Source of the DNA: a bacterium | Lineage (GTDB): Bacteria; JAHJDO01 | Direction: 5' to 3' | DNA: 64,000 nucleotides | Assembly: GCA_030652805.1 (NCBI GenBank) | Contig: JAUSPT010000054.1 | Coordinates: forward strand, 39,209-103,208 | Shown: positions 49,598-58,182 of the stretch, in pieces | Numbering within the stretch: the first letter of the stretch is position 1 | Layout: every line of letters starts with the position of its first letter | The notes under the pieces: generated by a model | Database searches by the model: none | What the model was told of the DNA's origin: nothing | The model's input: only the letters and a program-made list of their open reading frames with translations | Translations under genes and position numbers: made by a program

Positions 49598-50248
49598 CTA
49601 TCTTGCTAGACCATACTCTATTTTTATGCCTGCTATGAGTGAAAGCTTATCCAGCATATCCTCCGCGCCGGCAATTACGTAATAGTCCTTATCTTTCCAT
49701 ATCCTATAACTCAGGTTTGTTCTGAGAAAGAATGGGGAACTGTAAACAGCACTGTGCCCTTCAACTGTAATACTAGTTTTTTCGTCAGGCAGCATATAGT
49801 CTACTCCCAGCCCCACTCCTGAATTTATCATACCGCCTCTGAGTGTCAGACTATTATTGAGGTATTTAGATGCAATCTGCGCGTCGTACTCAACATATTG
49901 AACGTTTCTTCTGTCTCTTCGCCCGTATGGATTTGATGCCTTTAGATCTATCTTACTGATTCCAAGAAGATAGTATCTATCATCAGAAGTCTCAACTCTT
50001 GCGTAAATTTTGGTTCTTGGCATTTTGTTTCTAAGAGACCAAACACTTTCAGCCCCTATGTAGGTTGTTGCTTCTTTTATTGTTGCCGCGGTAGTCAAAA
50101 CGCCTGTCGTTACACCTTCAGAAATTTGTTTTACCGCTGTTTTTTTCTGCGGTTGAGCTACCTTCTTTGGAAGTCCGCCTGCATACACTAAGCTAAAACA
50201 TACACCAGTCAATACGGCGATTAAACTAACTCTAAACAAAGATTTCAT
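49598..50248 (-). CDS. Secreted protein resembling the C-terminal barrel region of Mce/MlaD proteins
   Basis: 216 aa. A signal peptide (MKSLFRVSLIAVLTGVCFSLVYAG) is clear. After a linker, alternating beta-strand sequence dominates: KIYARVETSDDRYYLLGISKID, LRGGMINSGVGLGVDYMLPDEKTSITVEGHSA, YVIAGAEDMLDK. The LRGGxIxSxxGxGxDY block and the GxxDxL end resemble the C-terminal region of long Mce proteins, but the Mce domain itself is missing. It is probably in the outer membrane or periplasm. A TTGACA/TATACT promoter and GGAGGTG are upstream. Confidence 0.6.
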   Translation of the reverse strand: MKSLFRVSLIAVLTGVCFSLVYAGGLPKKVAQPQKKTAVKQISEGVTTGVLTTAATIKEATTYIGAESVWSLRNKMPRTKIYARVETSDDRYYLLGISKIDLKASNPYGRRDRRNVQYVEYDAQIASKYLNNSLTLRGGMINSGVGLGVDYMLPDEKTSITVEGHSAVYSSPFFLRTNLSYRIWKDKDYYVIAGAEDMLDKLSLIAGIKIEYGLAR

Positions 50249-50300
50249 TTCCTTTCACCTCCCTTCCACACGTATTTACGAATTACTACACTTTAAACGA

Positions 50301-50330
50301 AGTATATATTAGGATACGGCTCTTTGTCAA
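50301..50330 (-). promoter_or_regulatory. Predicted promoter of the secreted barrel-like gene
   Basis: On the minus strand, TTGACA (complement 50325-50330) and TATACT (complement 50301-50306) are 18 nt apart. GGAGGTG (complement 50256-50262) is 7 nt before the ATG. Confidence 0.6.
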
Positions 50331-50348
50331 TTAGAAATGCTCGATTTG

Positions 50349-51467
50349 TTAATAAGTAACTAGTTTGCAACATCTTTTGCATACTGGGTAGATTCCAGAT
50401 AAAAGTTTTTTTCTCATCCTCTTGAATTCAGTATTGTTCCATATAGATATAAGGGATTCATTTCGAATATTACCCATTTTATGCTGCATTAGGAGACAAA
50501 AAGGCACGGTTCCATCGGAATTTATTCTGCATATAAAAAACGGATATGTGCAAACTCCTCTGGGATTATAATCATGTCTGTAGTAATCTTTAATATGTTC
50601 TAGTTTACTCACAGGTCGTGAGTGCATATTTATTCCAAGCTTGCCAGCTTTTCTCAGAGCTTTCTGCCATGTACTTAATAACAGAGGAAATTCCTCTAAC
50701 TGAATGCTTTGCTCTTCTGAACATGTATCAAATAGCCCTAATTCTGGATTCCCAGTCATCTCTGCGGATTTATTCAAGTCCTCAGCAGTATTGTAGATAA
50801 GGTGATTAAATACAACGTTCTTTATGCCAAGTTCTTTTGCAACATCAAGACACTCATCAAAAGATTTTACATTAGTCTTTGAAATTACTGAATTAATGTG
50901 CACACACTTATCTGTATTTATGCCAAGAGCATTTAATGAGGTTAGAAGTCTTTCAGCTCCATTAAATGCGCGTTTAAATGCATCATTAGCCCTTCGTATT
51001 ATATCGTGTGTCTCCCCTTTTCCATCAAAGGATAAAGAAATGTTACGGATTACTCTGGCTTTAATAAGACGAGCTAAATGCAAAGCATTTTCTTCATTTA
51101 TTAAAGTAGCATTTGTTGTTAAGTTTTGGATGACTATCCCTCTCTCAGCAAAATAATTCAGAATATCGAGAATATCCTTGCGAATAAAAATTTCCCCTCC
51201 AACAAGGTTTATAGTTATTAGTTTTAACTTATCGAATATATTTTTTATTTCTTCTAAGGATAATTCGTCTTCAGCACGAATCTGATTGTGTTGCTGATAA
51301 CACATTGAGCATCTGAGATTACATCTTCTTGTAAGTTCAATACAAATCTCTTCAGGTAATTTAAAAGTTCTTCCTGTTCCCCATGAATGTAGAACTTTTA
51401 ATTTCCTATTAACATTAATACTGTGAAGTTTATTCCTGAGCCTTTTTAGAAGATAGAATAAGACCAT
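50349..51467 (-). CDS. Radical SAM/SPASM-domain protein
   Basis: 372 aa. The radical SAM motif is ELTRRCNLRCSMCYQQH with Cys49, Cys53 and Cys56. INLVGGEIFIRKDILDILNYF and NLTTNATLIN follow. The C-terminal SPASM region has CTYPFFICRINSDGTVPFCLLMQHKMGNIRNESLISIWN and ends CKRCCKL, with enough cysteines for an auxiliary cluster. SPASM proteins modify peptides or other substrates; the target here is unknown, and no RiPP precursor is visible nearby. It lies 2 nt after the membrane-protein gene on the same strand. Confidence 0.86.
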   Translation of the reverse strand: MVLFYLLKRLRNKLHSINVNRKLKVLHSWGTGRTFKLPEEICIELTRRCNLRCSMCYQQHNQIRAEDELSLEEIKNIFDKLKLITINLVGGEIFIRKDILDILNYFAERGIVIQNLTTNATLINEENALHLARLIKARVIRNISLSFDGKGETHDIIRRANDAFKRAFNGAERLLTSLNALGINTDKCVHINSVISKTNVKSFDECLDVAKELGIKNVVFNHLIYNTAEDLNKSAEMTGNPELGLFDTCSEEQSIQLEEFPLLLSTWQKALRKAGKLGINMHSRPVSKLEHIKDYYRHDYNPRGVCTYPFFICRINSDGTVPFCLLMQHKMGNIRNESLISIWNNTEFKRMRKKLLSGIYPVCKRCCKLVTY

Positions 51468-51469
51468 AA

Positions 51470-52852
51470 CTATACTATTTGTTTTTTTGCCTGTTTATTA
51501 ATTTTACAAAAAACTATTATACATATAGCCCAGATAGCTAAAATAGGTATGAATTCCAGCATTCCAGCTTTCCCGAATAGAAGTGAAAACAAGTTATTTT
51601 CAAAGTATATATCAATATCTGCTAAACGGTAAAATATATTCTGGTAACACATACTATTCCCCCGACGTGCAAGAACATCTGTTCCAATTGCAAACAGCAT
51701 TAAAATACTTGATACAGCTACTAAAACCATAAAGATGGATGCTAATATTTTTGATTTCAACTTTGCCACTCCATATATTGCCATAATACATAAAAACGGA
51801 ATAGCTGTTATTAAAAAACGTTCTGCAAAAAATTTAAATGAAGAATAAAATAATAGCACAGCTGCTGAAATAATAATAAAAAATAAAAATTCTCTCTTTC
51901 TTTTGCTTTTTAACCCAAAATAAGCCCCTGGAAAAGCAAACAGTAGAAAAGGATGCATCATAAATATCCCCCTTTTTAGACCAAACGTTAACTTAATGAT
52001 TCTACTCAACTTAGGAAGCTTGATGCCGCTAATTCCCTGAGCATGGTATTTTGCAAAGTAATGAGAATATTCATAATTATAGCCTGTTTTTAAAGGATTA
52101 TCAAAGCAGGCGTAATGATATATACATAGTATTATAACGGCTAAACATACAGGAATAGCTAGGTAGATAAGTTTTTTAATTGATTTAGTAACCGCAAATA
52201 AATAAGCAAAAACAAATACAGCAAAAACCACCATAGGATATTCGCATAAAATAGCTAGACCCAGTAAGGAACCGCTCAAGAAAATTTTAGATTTATTAAT
52301 TTCTTTGATATTTGAGCTCTTAATTAAAATATAAAATGCTGTAAAAAAAAGGAAACCTGCAACGTGGTGTGCGTAAAACATATTTGAGTAAAAAAAGACA
52401 ATAGTTCCAAGGCTATAACTCATAGTTCCTAAGATAGACAATCTAATATTGCTGAGAAACATATTAATTGTTTTGTAAAAGATTACCCCCATTATTGCTG
52501 ATGGGATTATAACTACAAAAAAAGTTGGAATATAAATTTTGAATATATAATCGACTAAAGCTGAAGATGAACTACAAAGTCTTAAGATTTTTGATGCTAT
52601 AAAATAAAATGGTACTGCAAGAAATGAAATTCCTGGGGCTTTATCTGTATAAAAATGTCCTTTATAGAATGCCTTATCTCCTGTATTTTCATGATATGTA
52701 TCAATGCTAAATGAATGGTGGTCAACTATTGACCAGACCAGATCCAGTCTTGTTCCACTGTTCCAGTCAAGTCTTCTGAAAAAGTAACCATAGGATATAA
52801 CAAGCACAATAAAGATTAAAAGTTCGATTTTGTAAACTTTCATAAGATTCAT
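51470..52852 (-). CDS. GT-C-like membrane protein
   Basis: About 460 aa from the ATG at 52852. Around 10-11 membrane helices. The first extracytoplasmic loop contains RLDLVWSIVDHHSFSIDTYHENTGDKAFYKGHFYTDKAPG, a pattern of large GT39/GT87-like proteins that use polyprenyl-phosphate sugars. The longest open frame starts at 52963, but a strong promoter (complement 52872-52900) falls inside it, so the start must be downstream: 52852 or 52843. It overlaps no other gene this way. Function is inferred from topology. Confidence 0.72.
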   Translation of the reverse strand: MNLMKVYKIELLIFIVLVISYGYFFRRLDWNSGTRLDLVWSIVDHHSFSIDTYHENTGDKAFYKGHFYTDKAPGISFLAVPFYFIASKILRLCSSSSALVDYIFKIYIPTFFVVIIPSAIMGVIFYKTINMFLSNIRLSILGTMSYSLGTIVFFYSNMFYAHHVAGFLFFTAFYILIKSSNIKEINKSKIFLSGSLLGLAILCEYPMVVFAVFVFAYLFAVTKSIKKLIYLAIPVCLAVIILCIYHYACFDNPLKTGYNYEYSHYFAKYHAQGISGIKLPKLSRIIKLTFGLKRGIFMMHPFLLFAFPGAYFGLKSKRKREFLFFIIISAAVLLFYSSFKFFAERFLITAIPFLCIMAIYGVAKLKSKILASIFMVLVAVSSILMLFAIGTDVLARRGNSMCYQNIFYRLADIDIYFENNLFSLLFGKAGMLEFIPILAIWAICIIVFCKINKQAKKQIV

Positions 52853-52871
52853 AAATACACGAATGTCTACC

Positions 52872-52900
52872 AATATAGCATTGCTTAATTTAGCTGTCAA
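52872..52900 (-). promoter_or_regulatory. Strong predicted promoter of the minus-strand GT-C/radical SAM genes
   Basis: TTGACA (complement 52895-52900) and TATATT (complement 52872-52877) are 17 nt apart. The position fixes the start of the gene below it at or after 52852. Confidence 0.65.
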
Positions 52901-52926
52901 ATTCTGGAAATTTAATTCCTTTCTGC

Positions 52927-52932
52927 TATAAT
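52927..52932 (+). promoter_or_regulatory. TATAAT -10 element just before the second flippase
   Basis: A perfect TATAAT lies 8 nt before the ATG at 52941 and no Shine-Dalgarno is visible. Transcription would start at or next to the ATG, which suggests a leaderless message. The -35 is weak (TTCTGG about 18 nt upstream). Confidence 0.45.
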
Positions 52933-52940
52933 GCAGCGAT

Positions 52941-54257
52941 ATGGAATATCTTAAGAAATTCATTTTAAAATTTATAGGACAGAATCAGCTTAAGAGGACA
53001 TTGATCAAAAATACTGGTTTTATGTTTGGAGGTGATATTGCAACAAAGACATTCCGTCTATTGATAATTCTTATTCTTGGCAAGATATTATCTCCCAATG
53101 AGTATGGCCAGTTGTTTGAAGCAATGGCAGTGGTTCTTGTAATAAGTGAACTTATTGATGTTAGAATTGGGGAAGCAGTTACCAAGTTTGCAACAGATTA
53201 CCTCGTAAAAAACCAGAAGAATAAAGCTCTAAGTATCATTAGAATAGGATATTTGGTAGATACGCTTTTAGGAATATTGTGTTTTTGTATTATCATGTTG
53301 ATTGGAGATATTGTAGCGCAAAAGGTATTTCACGGTCATGTGTCCTCAAGACTAATAAAAATATATGCTTTGTCTCCTCTTCTCTCAACAGTGAATGGTA
53401 CCTCTCTTGCAATAATTCAAACATTTAAAAAATTTAAGATAATGAGTGTATTCAACGCATTAAGCGCATTTGCAAGGTTCGTTTTTCCCGTCAGTCTTGT
53501 CGGGCTCGGTTTAGAATATATAATGTTTGGTTATGTTCTGGCAGCTTTTATACCTGCAGTTTGTTTATCAGTTGTTGTATTGAAGCTTATAAAGACACAA
53601 TTCAAGGGAATCAGGGCATCAAATATTCTTCCAGAGATGAAAAAAATTCTGCCGTTTACCTTTCACACAACAATTTCTGTTACTTTTAAATCCGTTATCA
53701 GAGAAATGGATGTAGTGCTGCTGGGATTTTTTAAGTCACCGGAAATAGTTGCCTATTACAAAATAGCTCTTGCGTATGTCAACACACTCGGATTTGTAAC
53801 AGGTCCTGTTGGCACAGTTATTTACCCAACTTTAACCTCTCTATGGGCAGAGAAAAATATTTCACTCTATAAAAAAATATTACGAAAAATAAGCAGTGTA
53901 ATGATTTTTGTATCCGGTGCTGGAGCTGCTATTATAGTTATTGCAGGTCCACATATTTTCAGAATATGGAAACCGGTATATCTTAATTCAATGCCTGCAA
54001 TACGAGTAATGATATTTGCTGTTATACTATCAAATATTTTCTGCTGGATGAGGTCTACAATTTTATCTTCAGGTAAGCCGTATATATCTACGATTAGCAA
54101 TATGGGCGGCGCCATTGCGCTTATTCTCGCATCGTTTCTGCTGGTTCCGTGGCTGGGGCTCATGGGTATGGCGATTACTTATGTGCTGGTCTATACTGCG
54201 ATAATTTCAATTGCATTAATAATGCTTAGAAAGTCTGTTTTTAATTATGAATTCTAA
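52941..54257 (+). CDS. Polysaccharide flippase (MOP superfamily)
   Basis: 438 aa with 12 or more predicted helices. IKNTGFMFGGDIATKTFRLLIILILGKILSPNEYGQLFEAM (about 24-64) is the usual N-terminal pair of helices of oligosaccharide flippases. FHTTISVTFKSVIREMDVVLLGFFKSPEIVAYYKIA starts the second half. It heads a new plus-strand cluster with a GT4, deacetylase-like and FemAB-like genes, and differs from the flippase at 3109. The GT4 gene overlaps its last codons. Confidence 0.86.
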   Translation: MEYLKKFILKFIGQNQLKRTLIKNTGFMFGGDIATKTFRLLIILILGKILSPNEYGQLFEAMAVVLVISELIDVRIGEAVTKFATDYLVKNQKNKALSIIRIGYLVDTLLGILCFCIIMLIGDIVAQKVFHGHVSSRLIKIYALSPLLSTVNGTSLAIIQTFKKFKIMSVFNALSAFARFVFPVSLVGLGLEYIMFGYVLAAFIPAVCLSVVVLKLIKTQFKGIRASNILPEMKKILPFTFHTTISVTFKSVIREMDVVLLGFFKSPEIVAYYKIALAYVNTLGFVTGPVGTVIYPTLTSLWAEKNISLYKKILRKISSVMIFVSGAGAAIIVIAGPHIFRIWKPVYLNSMPAIRVMIFAVILSNIFCWMRSTILSSGKPYISTISNMGGAIALILASFLLVPWLGLMGMAITYVLVYTAIISIALIMLRKSVFNYEF

Positions 54258-55491
54258 ATTAATAAACAAAATTAGATCTAAATTAAAAATCGTTGTCAAA
54301 GACAGCTTAATCTATCCGGCAAATATCAGATTCCCAATGGAACGAGCCAATGCTATTCAGATAGTGAATACGTGCTATGCTCTGGCAAGTAAAGGCGTAA
54401 GAGTATATCTATTAGTAAGGAAAATGAATAATAGAACCACTGAAGAGTGTCTGGGATTTTATGGATTGAAGCCTCACACTAATTTGCATATAATCAGGTT
54501 GCCTGTTTTGAATATCCACATACATCTTATTTGGAATTACTCATTCTATTTCCTGTGTTTTTTAACCATATTTTTTCTCTCAGCATTCAAGAATGTTAAA
54601 AAGATATACTTGCGTGAAATTGGTATAGCAAGGTATCTGTTGAGACTTAAAAATTTATTAAGATACGAATTATTATATGAAGTGCATACGATACAGTCCA
54701 TGGAACAAAAAGAAAGGGGGAAATTACTATTTGATGGAACTACCCCTAACGCGAACAGATTGAGAAAAATCTCAAAAAGAGAAAGAGAAGTTCTAATAAG
54801 TGCAGATAAACTAATAGCAATTTCTGAGAGTTTAAAGGATGCTATACAGAAATATCTTGGCATTTCTAGAAAAATTGCCACAATACCTGATGGAGCGTTA
54901 ATTCCCGATGTTTCAGAGAGAGGTTTTTCTAAGAGACCAAGTAGCAGAAATATAGTCTATGTCGGACAATTATACCCATGGAAAGGAGTTGACATTCTAA
55001 TAAAGGCATTAAAGGAAATACCAGATGCCATGCTGACAATTGTTGGTGGACTTTCTTACGAAAAGGATGTACACAGGCTGAAAAAGTTTGCAAAAGAAAT
55101 TACGGTAGAAAACGGGGTGCAATTTGTAGGATTTGTTCCTCACAGAGATATAAAAAAATATTTAAAGGAGGCAGATGTTGGAGTTATTCCATTGACTGAT
55201 AATGTAATGAGTAGATACTTTACATCTCCTTTGAAGCTGTTTGAGTATATGGCAGCAGGATTACCGATAGTTGCATCTAATCTCCCAACAATAAGAGAAA
55301 TACTCATAGATCACAAAAATGCTGTGCTGGTTAAGCCGGGGGACTCAAAAGATCTAGCGCAAGGAATCAAAGAACTGCTTGATAATCATGAACTTGCAAA
55401 CAAGTTATCGCAAAAAGCTTATGAAGATGTTAAGCAGTATAGCTGGGATATGAGAGCAGAAAGAATAGTAAAGGTACTTGGTGAAAACTAG
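54247..55491 (+). CDS. GT4 glycosyltransferase
   Basis: 414 aa. The acceptor half has IYPANIRFPMERANAIQIVNTCYALASKGV, a form seen in hexosyltransferases of this family. LLYEVHTIQSMEQKERGK lies mid-way. The donor half has NIVYVGQLYPWKGVDILIKALKEI (about 235-258), LTIVGGLSYEKDV, FVGFVPHRDIKKYLKEADVGVIPLTDNVMSRYFTSPLKLFEYMAAGLPIVAS. It overlaps the flippase at its start and the deacetylase-like gene at its end. Confidence 0.87.
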   Translation: MNSKLINKIRSKLKIVVKDSLIYPANIRFPMERANAIQIVNTCYALASKGVRVYLLVRKMNNRTTEECLGFYGLKPHTNLHIIRLPVLNIHIHLIWNYSFYFLCFLTIFFLSAFKNVKKIYLREIGIARYLLRLKNLLRYELLYEVHTIQSMEQKERGKLLFDGTTPNANRLRKISKREREVLISADKLIAISESLKDAIQKYLGISRKIATIPDGALIPDVSERGFSKRPSSRNIVYVGQLYPWKGVDILIKALKEIPDAMLTIVGGLSYEKDVHRLKKFAKEITVENGVQFVGFVPHRDIKKYLKEADVGVIPLTDNVMSRYFTSPLKLFEYMAAGLPIVASNLPTIREILIDHKNAVLVKPGDSKDLAQGIKELLDNHELANKLSQKAYEDVKQYSWDMRAERIVKVLGEN

Positions 55492-56377
55492 ACATAGAAT
55501 AAAAAAGAATATTTTGTATGTGCTGAATGCATTGCTATGGGCGTTCTCTTCTTTACCTGAGATTCATAGGAAGAAACCAATAAATATAAATTTTGTCTTT
55601 CATGCTGAAGCAATAGCGAATAGGAAGATGTTTGATAAGCTTATGGATTTCTGCAAAAAGTTTCTTGATAATACTCATGCAAAGGTGACTTTATGTATTA
55701 CAACGCCATTTTGTCCTCAAACACAGCGCCAGTTGAATGAATTTAATATCACTACCGGTGAGTATGGAGAAAGGGTGAAAAAGGTATCTGAATTTGCTGA
55801 AATTGGATATCACGGGCACTTTTTTACCCCATTATCAAATAAACGTGCTCTGTCGCCGATAAACCATTTAAACTATAATTTCCAACTTATTAAAGAACAA
55901 ATGAAGAAAGAGATTTTTTGGCTCCAAAAAGAGAGTATAACTCCCATAACCTATGTTGCTGGATGGTGGTTTCTTACTGACGACATAATAGAACAACTGG
56001 AAAGTTTTGGCATAAGAATTGACTGCTCTATTCGTAGAAATCATACAAATAGTTTTGGGGAGAAGTTTATCGACGACAGCAAGATTCCTCGAAGAGGAGA
56101 ACCATTTATCCTTTCTTCATCAAAAAGAATAATAGAGATTCAAAGTATTTTTTATCCTATTCATCATCCGAGATTAACACTGAATATGCTAAAGAATGTT
56201 ATAGATTTTAGAGCGGATAAAGAACTTTTTCTTGTTTTTCCTTCTCACGAAGGAGAGCTTTTGGATTTTAATAGAGAATTTTGGGCAAACATTAAGACGC
56301 TTAATAAGTTGAGATATATTAAGTGGACAGATCTCAGCGAAATGAATAGACTTGCAAGAGCGGAATGGAAACTATGA
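55478..56377 (+). CDS. Polysaccharide deacetylase-like protein
   Basis: 299 aa, from TTG at 55478 or GTG at 55481. An N-terminal hydrophobic stretch (LYVLNALLWAFSSLP) may be a membrane anchor. The NodB-like pattern is NINFVFHAEAIANRKMFDKLMDF, then EIGYHGHFFTPLS (His pair as in HxxxxH-type metal binding), FWLQKESITPITYVAGWWFLTDDIIEQLESFGIRIDCS. FVFPSHEGELLDF near the end gives a possible catalytic His. It probably removes acetyl groups from the glycan. Metal ligands are not fully canonical. Confidence 0.62.
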   Translation: MVKTRHRIKKNILYVLNALLWAFSSLPEIHRKKPININFVFHAEAIANRKMFDKLMDFCKKFLDNTHAKVTLCITTPFCPQTQRQLNEFNITTGEYGERVKKVSEFAEIGYHGHFFTPLSNKRALSPINHLNYNFQLIKEQMKKEIFWLQKESITPITYVAGWWFLTDDIIEQLESFGIRIDCSIRRNHTNSFGEKFIDDSKIPRRGEPFILSSSKRIIEIQSIFYPIHHPRLTLNMLKNVIDFRADKELFLVFPSHEGELLDFNREFWANIKTLNKLRYIKWTDLSEMNRLARAEWKL

Positions 56378-57468
56378 ATTTAAAATTTAAAATAAGAGAA
56401 GCGACAGACCAGGACAGTGAAAACTGGGATAAATTCGTAGAGCATAATAATGGAAGTTTTTATCAGTGTTACAAGTGGCGTTTTGTATACAAAGAGCAAG
56501 GCGTTAAAACATTTTATCTAATAGCGCATGATGAAAAAGACAACATAGCAGGCATATTCCCCTTTGTAAAGATTTCTATGTTTCTAAATGACAGCATACA
56601 TTCAATGCCTCATGGAGGAACTTATGGTGGCCTGCTGAGTAGAAGTAGCGAAGTTAAAACTGCATTAATGAAGAGAATGGATGAGATATGCCTTAAGGAG
56701 AATGTAGTATATACTCACATTCTAATGAATCCTCATATGGATAATTCTGAGTTAATCAAATGTTTAGGTTCCGTTGGTTATAAGCCAAGATATACTGCCG
56801 AAAAATCCCCAAAAACGTTTGTATTAAATACACAGGATTATAAAACAATATGGGATGAATTATTCAATACAAAGGTAAGAAATCAGGTTAGAAAGGCGGC
56901 AAAGAATGGAGTAGAAATAATCAGGAATGACAGGGATATGTTGGCTAAATATTATTTCATTCTGATAGAAAACAGAAAAAAGCTAAAGACAAAAATTATG
57001 CAAAAGGAAGTATTTTATAAAATACTGGATCTATTTCAAGAGCATACAAAACTATATCTTGCCGTATACAAACGTAAGCTTATAGCAGGTGCCTATTGTT
57101 TTGATTTTCAGAATATCAGGTATCTTTTTGATAATGTTTCTATCCCCGAGTATATGAAATACTGCCCGAACAACCTACTTTATAGTGAAATGATAAGAGA
57201 TGCCTGTGATAATAGTAGCATTGATAAATTTGATTTTGGGGGCACTACTCCAAACTCCTCGCATTTTCACTGGAAAAAACAGTATGGAGGGACTCCGATG
57301 CCGCTTCAATATTATGAAAAAGTATACAGTCCTGCAAAAAAGTTTTTAAGAGAGAAAACAGTAAGGCCAAGAGTTATTATAAGAAAACTGATATGGAGTA
57401 AACTGGTTTCGCAGGAACAGGCAAATAAAATGTCGTCCAAAACTAGAAAATTTCTGGAATGGTTCTAA
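56374..57468 (+). CDS. FemAB/GNAT-type acyltransferase-like protein
   Basis: 364 aa from the ATG in the ATGA overlap with the deacetylase-like gene; ATG at 56365 is the longer option. Two GNAT-like lobes can be seen: NNGSFYQCYKWRFVYKEQGVKTFYLIA...GIFPFV (N) and VRNQVRKAAKNGVEIIRND...LYLAVYKRKLIAGAYCFDF (C). DFGGTTPNSSHFHWKKQYGGTPMPLQYY is the typical end of FemAB-like proteins in exopolysaccharide clusters. They may transfer aminoacyl or acyl groups to sugars or peptides. The acceptor is unknown. Confidence 0.8.
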   Translation: MNLKFKIREATDQDSENWDKFVEHNNGSFYQCYKWRFVYKEQGVKTFYLIAHDEKDNIAGIFPFVKISMFLNDSIHSMPHGGTYGGLLSRSSEVKTALMKRMDEICLKENVVYTHILMNPHMDNSELIKCLGSVGYKPRYTAEKSPKTFVLNTQDYKTIWDELFNTKVRNQVRKAAKNGVEIIRNDRDMLAKYYFILIENRKKLKTKIMQKEVFYKILDLFQEHTKLYLAVYKRKLIAGAYCFDFQNIRYLFDNVSIPEYMKYCPNNLLYSEMIRDACDNSSIDKFDFGGTTPNSSHFHWKKQYGGTPMPLQYYEKVYSPAKKFLREKTVRPRVIIRKLIWSKLVSQEQANKMSSKTRKFLEWF

Positions 57469-57471
57469 ATT

Positions 57472-58182
57472 ATGAAAGCTATAGTGTCAATTCCAACATA
57501 TAATGAAGCAGAAAATATAGAAACTCTTGTATATCAAATATTAGATCTACCTGTAGATATAGGGGTGATAGTTGTAGATGACAATTCTCCTGATGGTACT
57601 GGCAAAATTGTTGATAGACTTCACACTGCATTTCCGGACAGGGTATATCATCTGCATAGAGAGAACAGAGCCGGGTTTGCTGCAGCTCATAAAGCAGGAT
57701 TGAGATATGCTCTTAAGAATACAAATGCGGAATATATATTAACAATGGATGCTGATTTTTCACATGATCCCAAATATATACCAAAAATGCTAACTAAAAT
57801 GGAAGAATATGACGTAATTATCGGGTCTAGATATATTAAAAATGGAGGGACTCAGAATTGGGACATAGGTAGAAAACTGCTGAGCAGAGGGGCGAATATA
57901 TATGCTAGAACAATATTAAGTCTTTCTGCCGGGGATTGTACAGGAGGATTTAGATGTTTTAGGAGAAAGGTTGTCGAACATATTGATATAGAACATCTGT
58001 ATTCCCATGGATACGGATATTTAATAGAGACATTGTTTAAATGTCAGAGAAATGGATATAAAATAGGGGAAATTCCAATAATCTTTGTAGATCGCCAGTT
58101 TGGGAAATCAAAGCTGTCAAAAGCCATTGCTGTAGAGGCGTTTTTCTTAGTCTTAAAGTTAAGGATTAGGGGAGAGAAGTGA
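57472..58182 (+). CDS. Polyprenol-phosphate mannosyltransferase-like GT2 (DPM1 family)
   Basis: 236 aa. AIVSIPTYNEAENIETLVYQIL (3-24), VIVVDDNSPDGTGKIVD, GFAAAHKAGLRYAL, ILTMDADFSHDPKYIP (DAD metal site) and VIIGSRYIKNGGTQNWDIGRKLLSRGANIYART are all DPM1 hallmarks. It attaches a sugar from a nucleotide donor to polyprenyl phosphate at the membrane. No C-terminal helices, so it is the soluble form. Its product would feed the GT-C proteins at 60363, 46590 and 51470. It overlaps the radical SAM gene by 4 nt. Confidence 0.88.
   Translation: MKAIVSIPTYNEAENIETLVYQILDLPVDIGVIVVDDNSPDGTGKIVDRLHTAFPDRVYHLHRENRAGFAAAHKAGLRYALKNTNAEYILTMDADFSHDPKYIPKMLTKMEEYDVIIGSRYIKNGGTQNWDIGRKLLSRGANIYARTILSLSAGDCTGGFRCFRRKVVEHIDIEHLYSHGYGYLIETLFKCQRNGYKIGEIPIIFVDRQFGKSKLSKAIAVEAFFLVLKLRIRGEK

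Noticed and set aside
52853..52963. N-terminal extension of the minus-strand GT-C-like gene
   Set aside because: A TTGACA/TATATT promoter for that gene lies inside it and the segment lacks membrane or domain features.
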